From Blastococcus sp. HT6-30 (GTDB lineage Bacteria; Actinomycetota; Actinomycetes; Mycobacteriales; Geodermatophilaceae), in the NCBI RefSeq assembly GCF_039729015.1, contig NZ_CP155792.1:2318001-2382000 (forward strand): a DNA stretch of 64,000 nucleotides, given 5' to 3'. The notes under the pieces were generated by a model. It made no database searches, was not told where the DNA came from, and worked only from the letters and a program-made list of their open reading frames with translations. How positions within the stretch are numbered: the first letter of the stretch is position 1; each line of letters begins with the position of its first letter. Position numbers and translations under genes: made by a program. Below, in pieces: positions 1 to 7,679 of the stretch.

Positions 1-1
1 C

Positions 2-574
2 ACCACGGTCATCGCCTACGACCAGCGGGACGTGCGCGGCCCGATCCGCACCCGGCTCATGGCGCTGTGGCTGTTCGTCGTCGGGCTGCTGCTGGCGGTG
101 CTGACCCTGCCGCTGCTGGTGCTGGGCCGCGGCACCCTGGCCGATCTGGTGCCCCCGGACTGGCGCAACACCACGGTGACGCTGATCAACGCCGTCTACT
201 GGCCCATCGTGGTCATCGGGCTGCTGCTGGCGCTCACCAGCTTCTTCCACGTGATCCTGCCGAACCGGCTGCCGTGGCGGCGGCATCTGCCCGGCGCACT
301 GCTCAGCCTGGTGTTCTTCCTGCTCGCCGCGCTGCTGCTGCGCGCCTACATCGGCGACTTCCTCACCACGGCCCTCCCCTACGGAGCGCTCGCGGCACCG
401 ATCGGCGCGCTGCTGTTCTGCTTCTTCTTCGGCATGGCCGTGCTGCTCGGCGCCGAGCTCAACGCCACGATCCAGTCCCGCTGGCCAGCGCCGCTGAGCC
501 GGCACGACCGGCGGCGCCGGGCCCGCCGCCAGGCCAAGCTCGACGACGAGGCCCGGCGGCTGGGGCTGCGGTGA
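2..574 (+). CDS. YihY/BrkB family membrane protein (5' truncated by window edge)
   Basis: The reading frame is open to the left window edge, so only the C-terminal part (about 190 residues) is visible. It holds four to five strongly hydrophobic segments. The first lies just after a basic YDQRDVRGPIRTR stretch, and a Pro-rich turn (ILPNRLPWRR) precedes a long hairpin of Leu/Ala-rich helices. It ends in a very basic cytoplasmic tail rich in Arg. This pattern fits the C-terminal half of the YihY/virulence-factor BrkB family, integral inner-membrane proteins of poorly known function. An internal GTG exists but there is no reason to prefer it as a start. The nearest downstream gene (DUF3039) is convergent. 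Family assignment is by sequence feel and moderately sure. Confidence 0.75.
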   Translation, partial: TTVIAYDQRDVRGPIRTRLMALWLFVVGLLLAVLTLPLLVLGRGTLADLVPPDWRNTTVTLINAVYWPIVVIGLLLALTSFFHVILPNRLPWRRHLPGALLSLVFFLLAALLLRAYIGDFLTTALPYGALAAPIGALLFCFFFGMAVLLGAELNATIQSRWPAPLSRHDRRRRARRQAKLDDEARRLGLR

Positions 575-698
575 CGATGACCCTGCGGTCCTCCCGGACC
601 GCACCGCGGGAGATGACGCCGTCGTCCTCCGGACGGTGTCGGCCCCGCTGCAGGATCCCGCCGCGAGCCTGCGAGCGGTGGGGGGCAGCGGGGTCATC

Positions 699-926
699 CT
701 ACTTGCGGAGCTGCTCGTAGACCTCCTTGCAGGCCGGGCACACCGGGCTGCCGGGCTTGGGGGTCTTGGTCACGGGGAAGACCTCCCCGCACAGGGCCTC
801 GACGAGCGTGCCCATCACGGCGCTCTCGGCGATCTTGTTCTTCTTGACGTAGTGGAAGACCTCGTTGGCGTTGCCGGTGTCGGACTCGCGGACGTCCGGC
901 CGCTCGAGGATGTCGCTGCTGCTCAT
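699..926 (-). CDS. DUF3039 domain protein
   Basis: This is a 75-residue protein starting at an ATG that encodes MSSSDILERPD. The core has the features I associate with DUF3039, a small actinobacterial family of unknown function: a FHYVKK motif, an AxxG(T)LVEALCGEVF segment, and a C-terminal CPACKEVY zinc-knuckle-like pair (Cys residues near positions 46, 63 and 66). The three cysteines suggest metal binding, but this is not shown. It lies between two plus-strand genes and is transcribed alone. The same frame is open far upstream on the minus strand, as is common at this GC, but similarity to the family begins only at this ATG. Confidence 0.8.
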   Translation of the reverse strand: MSSSDILERPDVRESDTGNANEVFHYVKKNKIAESAVMGTLVEALCGEVFPVTKTPKPGSPVCPACKEVYEQLRK

Positions 927-1016
927 GCGGGCTCCCTGCTCGACGGTGCAGTCGTGCGGTGGCCGCGCGGCCGGGGTCGCCGCCGTGCTCCCGCACCCGC
1001 CGACCATGATGACAGG

Positions 1017-1946
1017 GTGCACGCCGCGACCACCCCTTCCCGCCCGATCCTGTCCCCTGAGGTCGCCGGCGCCCTGCGCGACGGCCGCCCCGTCGTCGCG
1101 CTGGAGAGCACCCTGCTGGCCCACGGCCTCCCCCGGCCGGACAACCGCGCGGCTGCCGACCACGTCGAGGCCGCAGTCCGCGCCGGCGGCGCCGTCCCCG
1201 CCACGATCGCCGTCCTCGACGGGGTGCCGCGCGTCGGCCTGACGCCCGCCGAGGTCGACCGGGTCTGCGCCGATCCCGAGCTGGCCAAGCTCGGTGTCCG
1301 GGACCTCCCGGTCGCCGCCGCCCTCGGGCTGAGCGGCGCCACCACCGTCTCCAGCACCGCGCTGCTGGCCGAGGCCGCCGGGATCGCCGTCTTCGCCACC
1401 GGCGGGCTGGGCGGCGTGCACCGGCAGGCGGCCGACACCTTCGACGAGTCGGCCGATCTGACGGCGCTGTCCCGCACGTCCCTGGTCCTGGTGTGCGCCG
1501 GCGTGAAGTCGATCCTCGACGTCCCGGCGACCCTGGAGCGGCTGGAGTCGCTCTCGGTGACGGTGCTCGGGTACCGCACCACCACGTTCCCGGGCTTCTA
1601 CGTCGCCGACTCCGGGTCGACGCTGGACTGGTCGGTCGCCGACGCCGAGCAGGCCGCCGCGGTGTTCGCCGCCCGCCGGCCGCTCGCCCCCGGCGCCGTC
1701 GTCGTCGCCAACCCGCTGCCGGCCGACGAGCAGCTCGACCCGGTGCTGCACGACCGGGTCATCGCCGACGCGCTCGCGGCGGCCGACGCCGCCGGGGTGC
1801 GCGGCAAGGCCGTCACGCCGTTCGTCCTCGACCACCTGCACCGCGCCAGCGAGGGCGCCACCCTGGCGGTCAACGTCCGGCTGGTGCTGCGCAACGCGGA
1901 GCTCGCCGGCCGGATCGCCTCGGCGCTGGCCGCCCGCGCGGCCTGA
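1017..1946 (+). CDS. psuG: Pseudouridine-5'-phosphate glycosidase
   Basis: This 309-residue enzyme breaks the C-glycosidic bond of pseudouridine 5'-phosphate to give uracil and ribose 5-phosphate. Recognisable family stretches are the N-terminal VVALESTLLAHGLPRP, the PATIAVLDG segment, the FATGGLGGVHR loop, and the LVVCAGVKSILD and YRTTTFPGFY segments. The last two contain the Lys and other residues that form the active site in known PsuG structures. Length matches the family (about 300). I take the GTG at 1017, which falls right where family similarity begins; there is only a weak purine stretch before it. The stop is eight bases from the start of a sugar-kinase gene, so the two are co-transcribed as a pseudouridine catabolic pair. 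Confidence 0.93.
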   Translation: MHAATTPSRPILSPEVAGALRDGRPVVALESTLLAHGLPRPDNRAAADHVEAAVRAGGAVPATIAVLDGVPRVGLTPAEVDRVCADPELAKLGVRDLPVAAALGLSGATTVSSTALLAEAAGIAVFATGGLGGVHRQAADTFDESADLTALSRTSLVLVCAGVKSILDVPATLERLESLSVTVLGYRTTTFPGFYVADSGSTLDWSVADAEQAAAVFAARRPLAPGAVVVANPLPADEQLDPVLHDRVIADALAAADAAGVRGKAVTPFVLDHLHRASEGATLAVNVRLVLRNAELAGRIASALAARAA

Positions 1947-1954
1947 CCGCGGCC

Positions 1955-2833
1955 GTGCGCACCCCCGTCGTCGTCGTCGGCGACGTGGCCACCGACGTCG
2001 TCGTCGTGCTGTCGGGCGAGCCCGCGCCCGGCTCGGACCGGCCGGCCTCGATCGTCAGCCGCGGCGGGGGCGCCGGCGCGAACGTCGCCGCGCACCTGGC
2101 CCGACTGGGAACGCCGACGGTGCTGGCCGGCTGCATCGGCGACGACGCCCCGGGGGCCGGACTGGCCGCCGAGCTCTCGGCGGCCGGCGTGGAGCTGCGG
2201 CTGCGCACCGTGCCGGGGGCTCCGACGGGCACGATCGTCAGCCTCGTGGAGCGCGACGGGCAGCGGAGCATGCTGGCCGACCGCGGCGCCAATCTGGTCC
2301 TCCGCCCGGCCGACGTGCCCGCTCCGGTCCCGGGCGGCCACCTGCACCTGTCGGGCTACACGCTGCTCGACCCCGGGCCGCGCGACGCCGGGGTCGCGGC
2401 GCTGCGTGCGGCGACGAGCGCCGGGTGCACCGTCTCGGTCGACCCGGCGTCGTCCGGCCCGCTGCGCCGCTACGGGCTGGACCGGTGGCTGGCCGACACG
2501 GCGGGGGCGACGCTGGTGCTGCCCAACGCCGACGAGGCGCGGCTGCTCACCGGCTGCCCGGACGCGACCGACGCCGCCCGCGCGCTGGCTGCCCGGCACC
2601 CGGTCGCGGTGGTGACCCTGGGGCCGGACGGCGCGCTGTGGGTGGCCGGCGACGAGGTGGTCCACCGCCCCGCCCGGCCGGCGACGGTCGTGGACACGAC
2701 TGGCGCCGGCGACGCCTTCGCGGCCGGGCTGCTGCACGCCTGGCTGGGTACGCGAGGGGCCTCCCCCGCGGCGGCCCTGGACGCCGTGCTGGCGTGCGCG
2801 GCCGAGGTGGTGCGCCGCCCGGGCGCCCGCTGA
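1955..2833 (+). CDS. psuK: PfkB-family carbohydrate kinase, probable pseudouridine kinase
   Basis: This 292-residue ribokinase-like protein begins with VVVVGDVATDVVV. It carries the GGGAGANVAAHLARLG substrate-binding segment near residues 35-50. The C-terminal PfkB signature DTTGAGDAFAAG lies near residue 250 and includes the catalytic Asp and the anion hole. In many bacteria psuG is paired with a PfkB kinase that phosphorylates pseudouridine to the psuG substrate. The eight-base spacing here supports that role, although other PfkB kinases (adenosine, ribose, fructose) cannot be excluded by eye. The start is a GTG chosen because it directly precedes the first beta strand. Confidence 0.85.
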   Translation: MRTPVVVVGDVATDVVVVLSGEPAPGSDRPASIVSRGGGAGANVAAHLARLGTPTVLAGCIGDDAPGAGLAAELSAAGVELRLRTVPGAPTGTIVSLVERDGQRSMLADRGANLVLRPADVPAPVPGGHLHLSGYTLLDPGPRDAGVAALRAATSAGCTVSVDPASSGPLRRYGLDRWLADTAGATLVLPNADEARLLTGCPDATDAARALAARHPVAVVTLGPDGALWVAGDEVVHRPARPATVVDTTGAGDAFAAGLLHAWLGTRGASPAAALDAVLACAAEVVRRPGAR

Positions 2834-2933
2834 TGCCGGCCCCTGCACGACCTGCCCGCCGTGGTCTCGGCCGGATCGATCGTGCTCCGGGTGCCGATCG
2901 GGCGGCACCCCGGGAAGACGCCGGCCGGAACGC

Positions 2934-3278
2934 TCAGCCCTCGATGATCCGCACGGATCGGGCGGGGTTCTCCAGGACCCGGTCGGGACGCACGTCGACG
3001 CCCTTGAGGCGGGTCCTGGGCTTGGGTGGCCGGTCGTTGGCCATCACCACGGCGATCCACGGCAGCACCGTGCCGAGGACGGCGAGGATGACCATCAACC
3101 AGACGACCTGGTAGAACACGGCGGCCAGCACCAGCGCCAGGCCACGGATGGCCATGGTGATGGCGTAGCGCCGCTTCCGGGCTGCCTGCTGGTCGGCCAG
3201 GCTCGGGGCGGCCTCGGTGATGAGCACCGGCTCCGGTCGGCGCGACCGCGTGAACTGCTGGCTCGAGGCCACGGGCAC
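2934..3278 (-). CDS. DUF3099 domain membrane protein
   Basis: This is a protein of about 114 residues. It has a basic N-terminal segment (SRRPEPVLITEAAPSLADQQAARKRRY), then two transmembrane helices, and a short Arg-rich tail ending near VRIIEG. That order matches DUF3099, a small actinobacterial two-helix membrane family of unknown function. Two in-frame GTG codons lie six bases apart (3278 and 3272). A GGAGGG ribosome-binding site is five bases before the first and eleven before the second, so I choose the first. It is encoded just outside the left boundary of the mobile element and is not part of it. Confidence 0.8.
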   Translation of the reverse strand: MPVASSQQFTRSRRPEPVLITEAAPSLADQQAARKRRYAITMAIRGLALVLAAVFYQVVWLMVILAVLGTVLPWIAVVMANDRPPKPRTRLKGVDVRPDRVLENPARSVRIIEG

Positions 3279-3379
3279 TCTTCCCTCCGCTGGCCGGGGT
3301 GCCGCGGAGGGTGACCCCGCCGTCTCCCGGACCACCCCCATGGTGCCACCGCGACGGACCCCGTGCAGGTGCCCCGGCA

Positions 3380-3886
3380 TCAGCTCCCCGGCGTCTGCTT
3401 CGCCGCCTTCGCGGCCTGCTTCTGCTCCTGCTTGACGGCCCGCACCTCGGCCAGCGACCCGGGACCGGTGATGTCGGCGACCGAGCGCCGGGAGCCCTCG
3501 GCGCCGTAATCGCCGGCGGCCTCGCGCCAGCCCGGCGGGGGGACGCCGTACTGCTTGCCGAGGAGGGCGAGGGAGATCTTCGACTTCTGCGCCCCGAAGC
3601 CCGGCAGCCCGTTGAGGCGCTTCAGCAGCGCGGCGCCGTCCGGGACGTCGGCCCACGGCCCGTCGGCGCGCCCGTCGTACCGCTCCACCAGCGCGCGGCA
3701 CACCTCCTGCGCGCGGCCGGCCATCGAACCGGGGTAGCGGTGCAGGGCGGGCGCCCCCCGGAAGACGCGGACCAGCTCCTCGGGGTCCATGTCGGCCAGC
3801 TGCCCGGCCGACAGCGTCCGCACCCCGAGCCGGTCGGCCAGCAGCCGCGGAGCGCCGAACGCCCGCTCCATCGGGAACTGCTGGTC
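3380..3886 (-). pseudogene. HhH-GPD-type DNA repair protein, 3' part cut off by element insertion
   Basis: The frame encodes the larger C-terminal part of an actinobacterial HhH-GPD-family protein (base-excision-repair type). It has an FPMERAF segment, an LNGLPGFGAQKSKI helix-hairpin-helix loop, and a C-terminal Lys-rich tail with VKQEQKQAAKAAK. Family members normally begin with about 30 residues ending in LLIGMLLDQQ. Here the frame enters the coding part at DQQ, directly after the 8-bp core at 3879-3886, and a stop lies a few codons upstream. The missing 5' end occurs at 12798-12857, across the mobile element. Joining the two gives an uninterrupted LLIGMLLDQQFPMER frame. An internal ATG at 3871 could still start a shortened product. 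Confidence 0.85.
3879..3886. other. attL core (TGCTGGTC)
   Basis: The 8-bp sequence TGCTGGTC is the full extent of identity between the two gene/element junctions, here and at 12808-12815. On one side is the 3' part of the HhH-GPD gene; on the other is element DNA. Short cores of this kind are typical of large serine integrases. Confidence 0.75.
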
Positions 3887-3983
3887 GCGGCATAGCCGCT
3901 AGCCACATAGCGCTCTCCGCATCCGTGGGGTAGAGGTCGAATCCAGCGCCACAGGGGCGCACCGCCACCACAAGGAGCCAGCC

Positions 3984-4568
3984 ATGACCGCCAACACCGC
4001 CACCGCCGCCACCACCGTCGAGGAGGTCCGCGCCGAGATGCTGCCCGACGCCTCCGCCGCTGCGGACGACGCCGAGGTCGCCGCCGCCATGGAGCGGGCG
4101 GGCATCGCCGTCGCCAAGCCCGCCCGGAAGGCCCCGGCCAAGCGACCTGCCGCCAAGAAGGCCCCGGCCAAGCGGCCCACCGCTGCCGAGAAGAAGGCGG
4201 AGGCCGCCAAGGCCAAGGCCGACGAGGCGTTCGCGGCGAAGGTCGCCAAGGCCCACGAGGCTGCGAAGGCGGCTGCTGCCAGCGACGCGCCGGTCGGTGG
4301 CGAGCCGACCGTCAGCGTGTGGGTCGGCTGGTTCATCGCCTCCGAGGCCATGGCGAGCAAGCACAAGGGCCTGGCCGCGAAGCTCGCCGCCAAGAAGCCC
4401 AACGGTGCCCTGGACCGCACCGTGCGGCTCACGAAGGCCGAGTGCGAGCAGCTGGCCGAGGTCGCCACCGCCGTGGAGAACGAGGCCATGGGCCGCAAGG
4501 GCGGCAGCGCCATCGTCGGTAGCGCCCGCACCCTCCGGGCCCGCCTCGACTTCGCCTGGGACAACTGA
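3984..4568 (+). CDS. Lys/Ala-rich element protein of unknown function
   Basis: This 194-residue protein starts at an ATG preceded by AAGGAG. Residues about 45-75 contain a low-complexity basic repeat built on KAPAKRP (two near-identical copies, AKKAPAKRP and RKAPAKRP). An Ala/Lys/Glu-rich helical stretch follows to about residue 100. The C-terminal half is more globular, with a VSVWVGWFIASEAM segment and a final ARLDFAWDN. The basic repeat resembles the tails of histone H1-like and HupB-type DNA-binding proteins, so DNA or RNA binding is possible, but I do not recognise the C-terminal domain. It is the first gene inside the left end of the element and is followed by a hairpin terminator. Confidence 0.7.
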   Translation: MTANTATAATTVEEVRAEMLPDASAAADDAEVAAAMERAGIAVAKPARKAPAKRPAAKKAPAKRPTAAEKKAEAAKAKADEAFAAKVAKAHEAAKAAAASDAPVGGEPTVSVWVGWFIASEAMASKHKGLAAKLAAKKPNGALDRTVRLTKAECEQLAEVATAVENEAMGRKGGSAIVGSARTLRARLDFAWDN

Positions 4569-4581
4569 GCCCCACTACACG

Positions 4582-4621
4582 GACTGCCCCGCCCCTGGGA
4601 TCACCGGGAGGCGGGGCAGTC
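4582..4621 (+). terminator. Hairpin terminator after the basic-repeat gene
   Basis: A 12-bp perfect stem (GACTGCCCCGCC pairing with GGCGGGGCAGTC) lies 14 bases after the stop codon. There is no long T run, which is common in high-GC actinobacteria. Confidence 0.7.
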
Positions 4622-4743
4622 GTGCGTCCTCACCCGATTACCCACGGGTGGGCGGCGAGGCTGGGAGAGGAACGCTCGCTGCGTGTGGCGGCTGTGGCTC
4701 GGCGCTGCTGCCGGACCCCCGAGCGGCTGCCAGGCTCACTTCC

Positions 4744-5184
4744 ATGAGCCAGCTCCTGACCCTGCTCGCAGTTTTGGTTGGCGCAGGCGTGTCCCTGCTG
4801 ACCGCTCGACAGACCCGCCGCTGGGCGCACCAGCAGTGGCTCCTGGACAAGCGGCACGAGGCCTACGCGGACGTTCTGCGTTCCATCTTCGCTCTGGTCG
4901 AACAAGGGGCCGGTGCGCCGAAGGAGGCGCGCACGAAGCTCTACACCGGCGTGTTCACAGCGGTGATCCATTGCCGCGTCGTCGCCTCCGAGACCGTCGA
5001 CCAGGCCACACGAGGACTGCTTGAGGACGTGAAGCACTGGAGCACCACAGGCAACGACGTGGGTCGCGTCGTAGGACACGGCGGAACGCTCGACAAGCTC
5101 ATGCGGGCGGATCTTGCTGGCTCACCACGCGGCGCGCTGAGGGCACGCTGGCGGTTCTGGGCTCGACGAGGGGCGTCAGGGTGA
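4744..5184 (+). CDS. Small single-pass membrane protein of unknown function
   Basis: The 146-residue product begins with a hydrophobic helix (LLTLLAVLVGAGVSLLTA, residues 4-21). A basic, Trp-containing amphipathic segment follows (RQTRRWAHQQWLLDKRHEAYADVLR). The rest is soluble and mostly helical, ending in an Arg-rich tail. This layout, an N-terminal anchor followed by a cytoplasmic helical domain, is common in small actinobacterial and phage hypothetical proteins. I know no assigned function; superinfection exclusion is one possibility but is speculation. The start is the first ATG, which directly precedes the hydrophobic helix. A strong hairpin follows the stop. Confidence 0.65.
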   Translation: MSQLLTLLAVLVGAGVSLLTARQTRRWAHQQWLLDKRHEAYADVLRSIFALVEQGAGAPKEARTKLYTGVFTAVIHCRVVASETVDQATRGLLEDVKHWSTTGNDVGRVVGHGGTLDKLMRADLAGSPRGALRARWRFWARRGASG

Positions 5185-5216
5185 CAGCCTGCCGAGCTGG
5201 CCAGTGAGAAGTGGGC

Positions 5217-5256
5217 GACCGGCCCCTGGGGCTGCGCCTAGTCCCAGGGGCCGGTC
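5217..5256. terminator. Strong bidirectional hairpin terminator
   Basis: A 14-bp perfect stem (GACCGGCCCCTGGG with its complement) surrounds a 12-base loop and is followed by TCTTCC. It lies between the converging 4744-5184 gene and the capsid gene and can serve both. Confidence 0.8.
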
Positions 5257-5355
5257 TCTTCCACCTTTGCCCGGTCGGAAGTGTGAGTGCCCCGGGCCGA
5301 CGGTCGGAGGGACGAAGCTCCGCCGCTACCGACCCGGGGCAAGCCGAACGCTAGC

Positions 5356-6201
5356 TCAGGCAGCAGGCGCCGACAGGGAGACCCTGACGAGCCCGGCCTT
5401 GTGCGGGAAGCCGAAGCCGACGCGCATCACGGCCTTCACCGCCACCCGGTCCGAGGTGAAGAAGGCGCTCGTGTCGGTCTCGATGGTGGCGTCCTCGCGG
5501 ACGACCACGACCACGCGGTCCTGCGGGATGCCCCACACCGTCCCGGCGGCGACGGCCGAGCTGACCAGCAGCGGCACGCCGTTGATGGAGCGCACACCGT
5601 TCAGCAGGGTCTGCTGCGAGCCGGTGCCGACCTTGATGGTCGACAGGGCCAGGGCGTCGGCCGGGTTCGCCACGAAGTTGGTGATGGCAGCGCCGACACC
5701 CTCCGCGAGCGACTGCGCCTCGGCGAAGGGGTCCAGGCTCGTGAACGCGGTCCCGGCGTCCACACCCTGCACGTCCGCAGGGGTGGCGTTGACGGCCAGG
5801 CTGCCCAGACCGGCCGGGGCCGGGGCGGCGAGGTTGCCGAAGAACGCGGCGTCGACCTTGCGGGCGATGTCGCGGGCCAGCCCCTGCCCGACGGTGGCAG
5901 CAGCCTCCGGCGAGGAGTCGTCGGCCAGCTCGCGAGTGATGATCGTGAGGCCCGCGAGCTTGCTCGGGGTCACGTCCTCCTCGTCGAGGGTCATGTCGGA
6001 GGGGTTGATCTCGTCGCCCTCGGCGACCCACGCGGCCTGCGGGTCGGCGGTGACGGTCGGGATCCGGTAGGTGGAGCTCGCCGTGTTGACGAGCGTGGCC
6101 ACCTGGAAGGCGATGCTCGCCTCGCCGACCGGCTGCACGAGCAGCTCGGCGACCTGCTCCGGGGTGAGGATGACGGCGCCGTTGGCGCGGGTCATGGTCA
6201 T
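5356..6201 (-). CDS. Phage major capsid protein, HK97-fold type
   Basis: This 281-residue protein resembles actinophage HK97-like major capsid proteins. It has an N-terminal helix (LTPEQVAELLVQPVGEASIAFQVATLV), then a TYRIPTV strand, an acidic WVAEGDEINPSD loop, a long helix with EAAATVGQGLARDIARKVDAAFFGN (spine helix), and a C-terminal segment with SINGVPLLVS...GIPQDRVVVVVR typical of the capsid A domain. It is shorter than many capsid proteins because no N-terminal scaffold or prohead-protease domain is fused; a separate scaffold-like gene lies upstream. The start is the first of two ATGs separated by one codon, with AAGGAG ten bases upstream. Encapsulin was considered but the neighbouring scaffold and HNH genes argue for phage origin. 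Confidence 0.82.
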   Translation of the reverse strand: MTMTRANGAVILTPEQVAELLVQPVGEASIAFQVATLVNTASSTYRIPTVTADPQAAWVAEGDEINPSDMTLDEEDVTPSKLAGLTIITRELADDSSPEAAATVGQGLARDIARKVDAAFFGNLAAPAPAGLGSLAVNATPADVQGVDAGTAFTSLDPFAEAQSLAEGVGAAITNFVANPADALALSTIKVGTGSQQTLLNGVRSINGVPLLVSSAVAAGTVWGIPQDRVVVVVREDATIETDTSAFFTSDRVAVKAVMRVGFGFPHKAGLVRVSLSAPAA

Positions 6202-6288
6202 GCTGGATGTGCTCCTTCAGGAGGACGGGAGTGGGGTGGTCGTGCTGGTCCACGCCACGGGCGCTTCCCATGCCCTCCTGGGGCTGCA

Positions 6289-6326
6289 GGTCGGTCGGAC
6301 CGCCACCTGGGCTGGTCCAACCGACC
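6289..6326 (-). terminator. Hairpin between scaffold and capsid genes
   Basis: GGTCGGT (6289-6295) pairs with ACCGACC (6320-6326), and inside it GGACC pairs with GGTCC, with one mismatched position between the two stems. It lies in the 135-base gap between the scaffold-like gene and the capsid gene, so it could attenuate transcription or protect the capsid mRNA 5' end. Confidence 0.5.
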
Positions 6327-6336
6327 CGAGCTTACC

Positions 6337-6825
6337 TCAGCTACGGCGACCGCCCGAGATCACCGAGGCCCAGCTGGTGCCCCCGCCCACGCTCTCGCCA
6401 CGACTGCCCTGGCCCATGTCGCGGGGCACACCCGGCTTCTTCGGCGCCCAGTGCGGGTGGTCCTCCAGCACCTTCGCCACAGCGGCGTCGACCTTCTCGG
6501 CCGACACGGTCGCGCCGTCGTCGAGCAGGTCCTTGAGCTCCACTCCGGCCACCCACAGGTCGGCGGCGGACAGCAGGCGCTCCCCGACCAGGGCCTCGGC
6601 GTCACGCTTCTGGTAGGTGGCCACCGCCGAGGCGAGGGCGTCCCGCTCGGCCTCGGCGTCACGGAGCTTCCGCCGGTAGTTCGCGGCCTCCCGGTTGGCG
6701 GCCGACTGCTGCCCCTCCTCCGTCCCCTCCGGCGGGTTGGTGCCCTCGGGTGCGGTGGTGTCGGTCTGGCTGGCGTCGGTCATCTCAGTGCCGGCCTCGG
6801 TGGTGCTGGTGTCGGTCGTGGTCAT
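6337..6825 (-). CDS. Phage scaffold-like protein
   Basis: The 162-residue product has an acidic, Thr/Glu/Pro-rich N-terminus (residues 1-45). A coiled-coil stretch rich in Glu, Arg and Ala follows (about 45-80: NREAANYRRKLRDAEAERDA). The C-terminal part contains VGERLLSAADLWVAGVELKDLLDDGATVSAEKVDAAVAKVLEDHPHW, in which two short helices precede HPHW. Disordered acid-rich N-terminus, coiled coil and HPxW-type end are features of many actinophage scaffolding proteins encoded just upstream of the capsid gene. The start ATG has an AGGAGG site eight bases upstream. Functional call is from architecture and position rather than identity. Confidence 0.7.
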   Translation of the reverse strand: MTTTDTSTTEAGTEMTDASQTDTTAPEGTNPPEGTEEGQQSAANREAANYRRKLRDAEAERDALASAVATYQKRDAEALVGERLLSAADLWVAGVELKDLLDDGATVSAEKVDAAVAKVLEDHPHWAPKKPGVPRDMGQGSRGESVGGGTSWASVISGGRRS

Positions 6826-6844
6826 GGTGCGGTCCTCCTGGGGT

Positions 6845-6874
6845 CAGTTCGAGTGGATCGGGCAGTTCGAGTGG
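6845..6874. repeat. Two 12-bp direct repeats (CAGTTCGAGTGG)
   Basis: CAGTTCGAGTGG occurs at 6845-6856 and 6863-6874, 18 bases apart, in the short gap between the HNH gene stop and the scaffold gene. Role unknown; a packaging or regulatory site is possible. Confidence 0.6.
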
Positions 6875-6878
6875 TCGT

Positions 6879-7298
6879 TCATCGGGAACCCGTACGTCTG
6901 GGAAAGCGCAGACCGGCCCGGGGTCCGTCGGGGGCGGGGTGGGGACCGGGACCCCCGGGGGTCGGGCCGATGCGAGCGTGACCACCAACACCACGGCGCT
7001 CCTCGGCGAGCGCGGCGAGGTTGCACCGGCGGCACTGCCCGACGAGGTTCTCCCTCGTGTACGGACCACCACGAGCGAACGACACGATGTGGCCTGCCTC
7101 GGTGGCGGGAGCCCCACAGGCACAGATGGGCTCCTCCCGGAGTACCTGGTCCCGGAGCTCCCGGTCCGCGCGGGACCTCGTCGCACCTGCGCGAGTGCTG
7201 CCCTCCCACGCAACGGTGTGCGCAGCGCAGTAGCGCCGACCTCGCACCCGCTCCTCGCAGCCGGTCTTCCCGCAAGCCTTCGGTGCACGCGGAGACAT
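6879..7298 (-). CDS. HNH endonuclease
   Basis: This is a 139-residue protein. The HNH core is AGHIVSFARGGPYTRENLVGQCRRCN: His70, Asn84 and the final Asn93, with CAC (59-61) and CRRC (89-92) providing four zinc-binding cysteines. A second Cys/His cluster (C9, C14, C24, H27) precedes it. In tailed phages such HNH proteins sit next to the terminase genes and help cleave DNA at cos sites during packaging. Here no terminase is visible, so the enzyme may work with a helper phage terminase or act as a homing or anti-phage nuclease. Its ATG overlaps the stop codon of the upstream zinc-ribbon gene by one base, suggesting coupled translation. Confidence 0.85.
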   Translation of the reverse strand: MSPRAPKACGKTGCEERVRGRRYCAAHTVAWEGSTRAGATRSRADRELRDQVLREEPICACGAPATEAGHIVSFARGGPYTRENLVGQCRRCNLAALAEERRGVGGHARIGPTPGGPGPHPAPDGPRAGLRFPRRTGSR

Positions 7299-7609
7299 CA
7301 GGCCACCGCCGTCTCGTCAGCAGGGCGCGCCAGCCACGTGCGACGACGGACGCCGGGCGACAGCCACTCGACCAGGCACGTGGCGTCGTCCGCGATGGTG
7401 AGGCCGACGGCAGCAAGCAGCAGGCGCTCCGTGGGCGTCGTCGGGCGGTCCCCCTCCAGGCTCTGGTCGGCCACCACGCGGGCGTCCTCGGCGGCCTGGA
7501 GGGAGCAGCCAGCCAGGGTGTCGTGCTTGAACACGATGGGGCCTGCCGGGTGGTTGGGGATGTTGGCCCCGCCGCACTCGGGACAACTGGAGGGGGTCGG
7601 TTCGGTCAT
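7298..7609 (-). CDS. Small zinc-ribbon protein of unknown function
   Basis: The 103-residue product starts at an ATG preceded by GAAGGAGCC. A single CPECGGANIPNH knuckle near residues 9-14 could bind metal. A helical section follows (AAEDARVVADQSLEG, then LLLAAVGLTIADDATCLVEWLSPGVRRRTWLA). I do not recognise a family. The gene sits downstream of the paired inverted repeats and overlaps the HNH start, so it probably belongs to the HNH/scaffold/capsid transcript. Confidence 0.65.
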   Translation of the reverse strand: MTEPTPSSCPECGGANIPNHPAGPIVFKHDTLAGCSLQAAEDARVVADQSLEGDRPTTPTERLLLAAVGLTIADDATCLVEWLSPGVRRRTWLARPADETAVA

Positions 7610-7679
7610 GGGGTGTGGCTCCTTCGGTTGGCGGGTGGGCCGGTCTGTGGGGGTGGTTGGTGTCACGAAGCAGTGCGTT

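Noticed and set aside
5356..6201. Encapsulin nanocompartment instead of a phage capsid
   Set aside because: The fold family is shared, but the gene lies next to a scaffold-like gene and an HNH nuclease inside an integrase-bearing element, and no cargo enzyme with a targeting tail is present.
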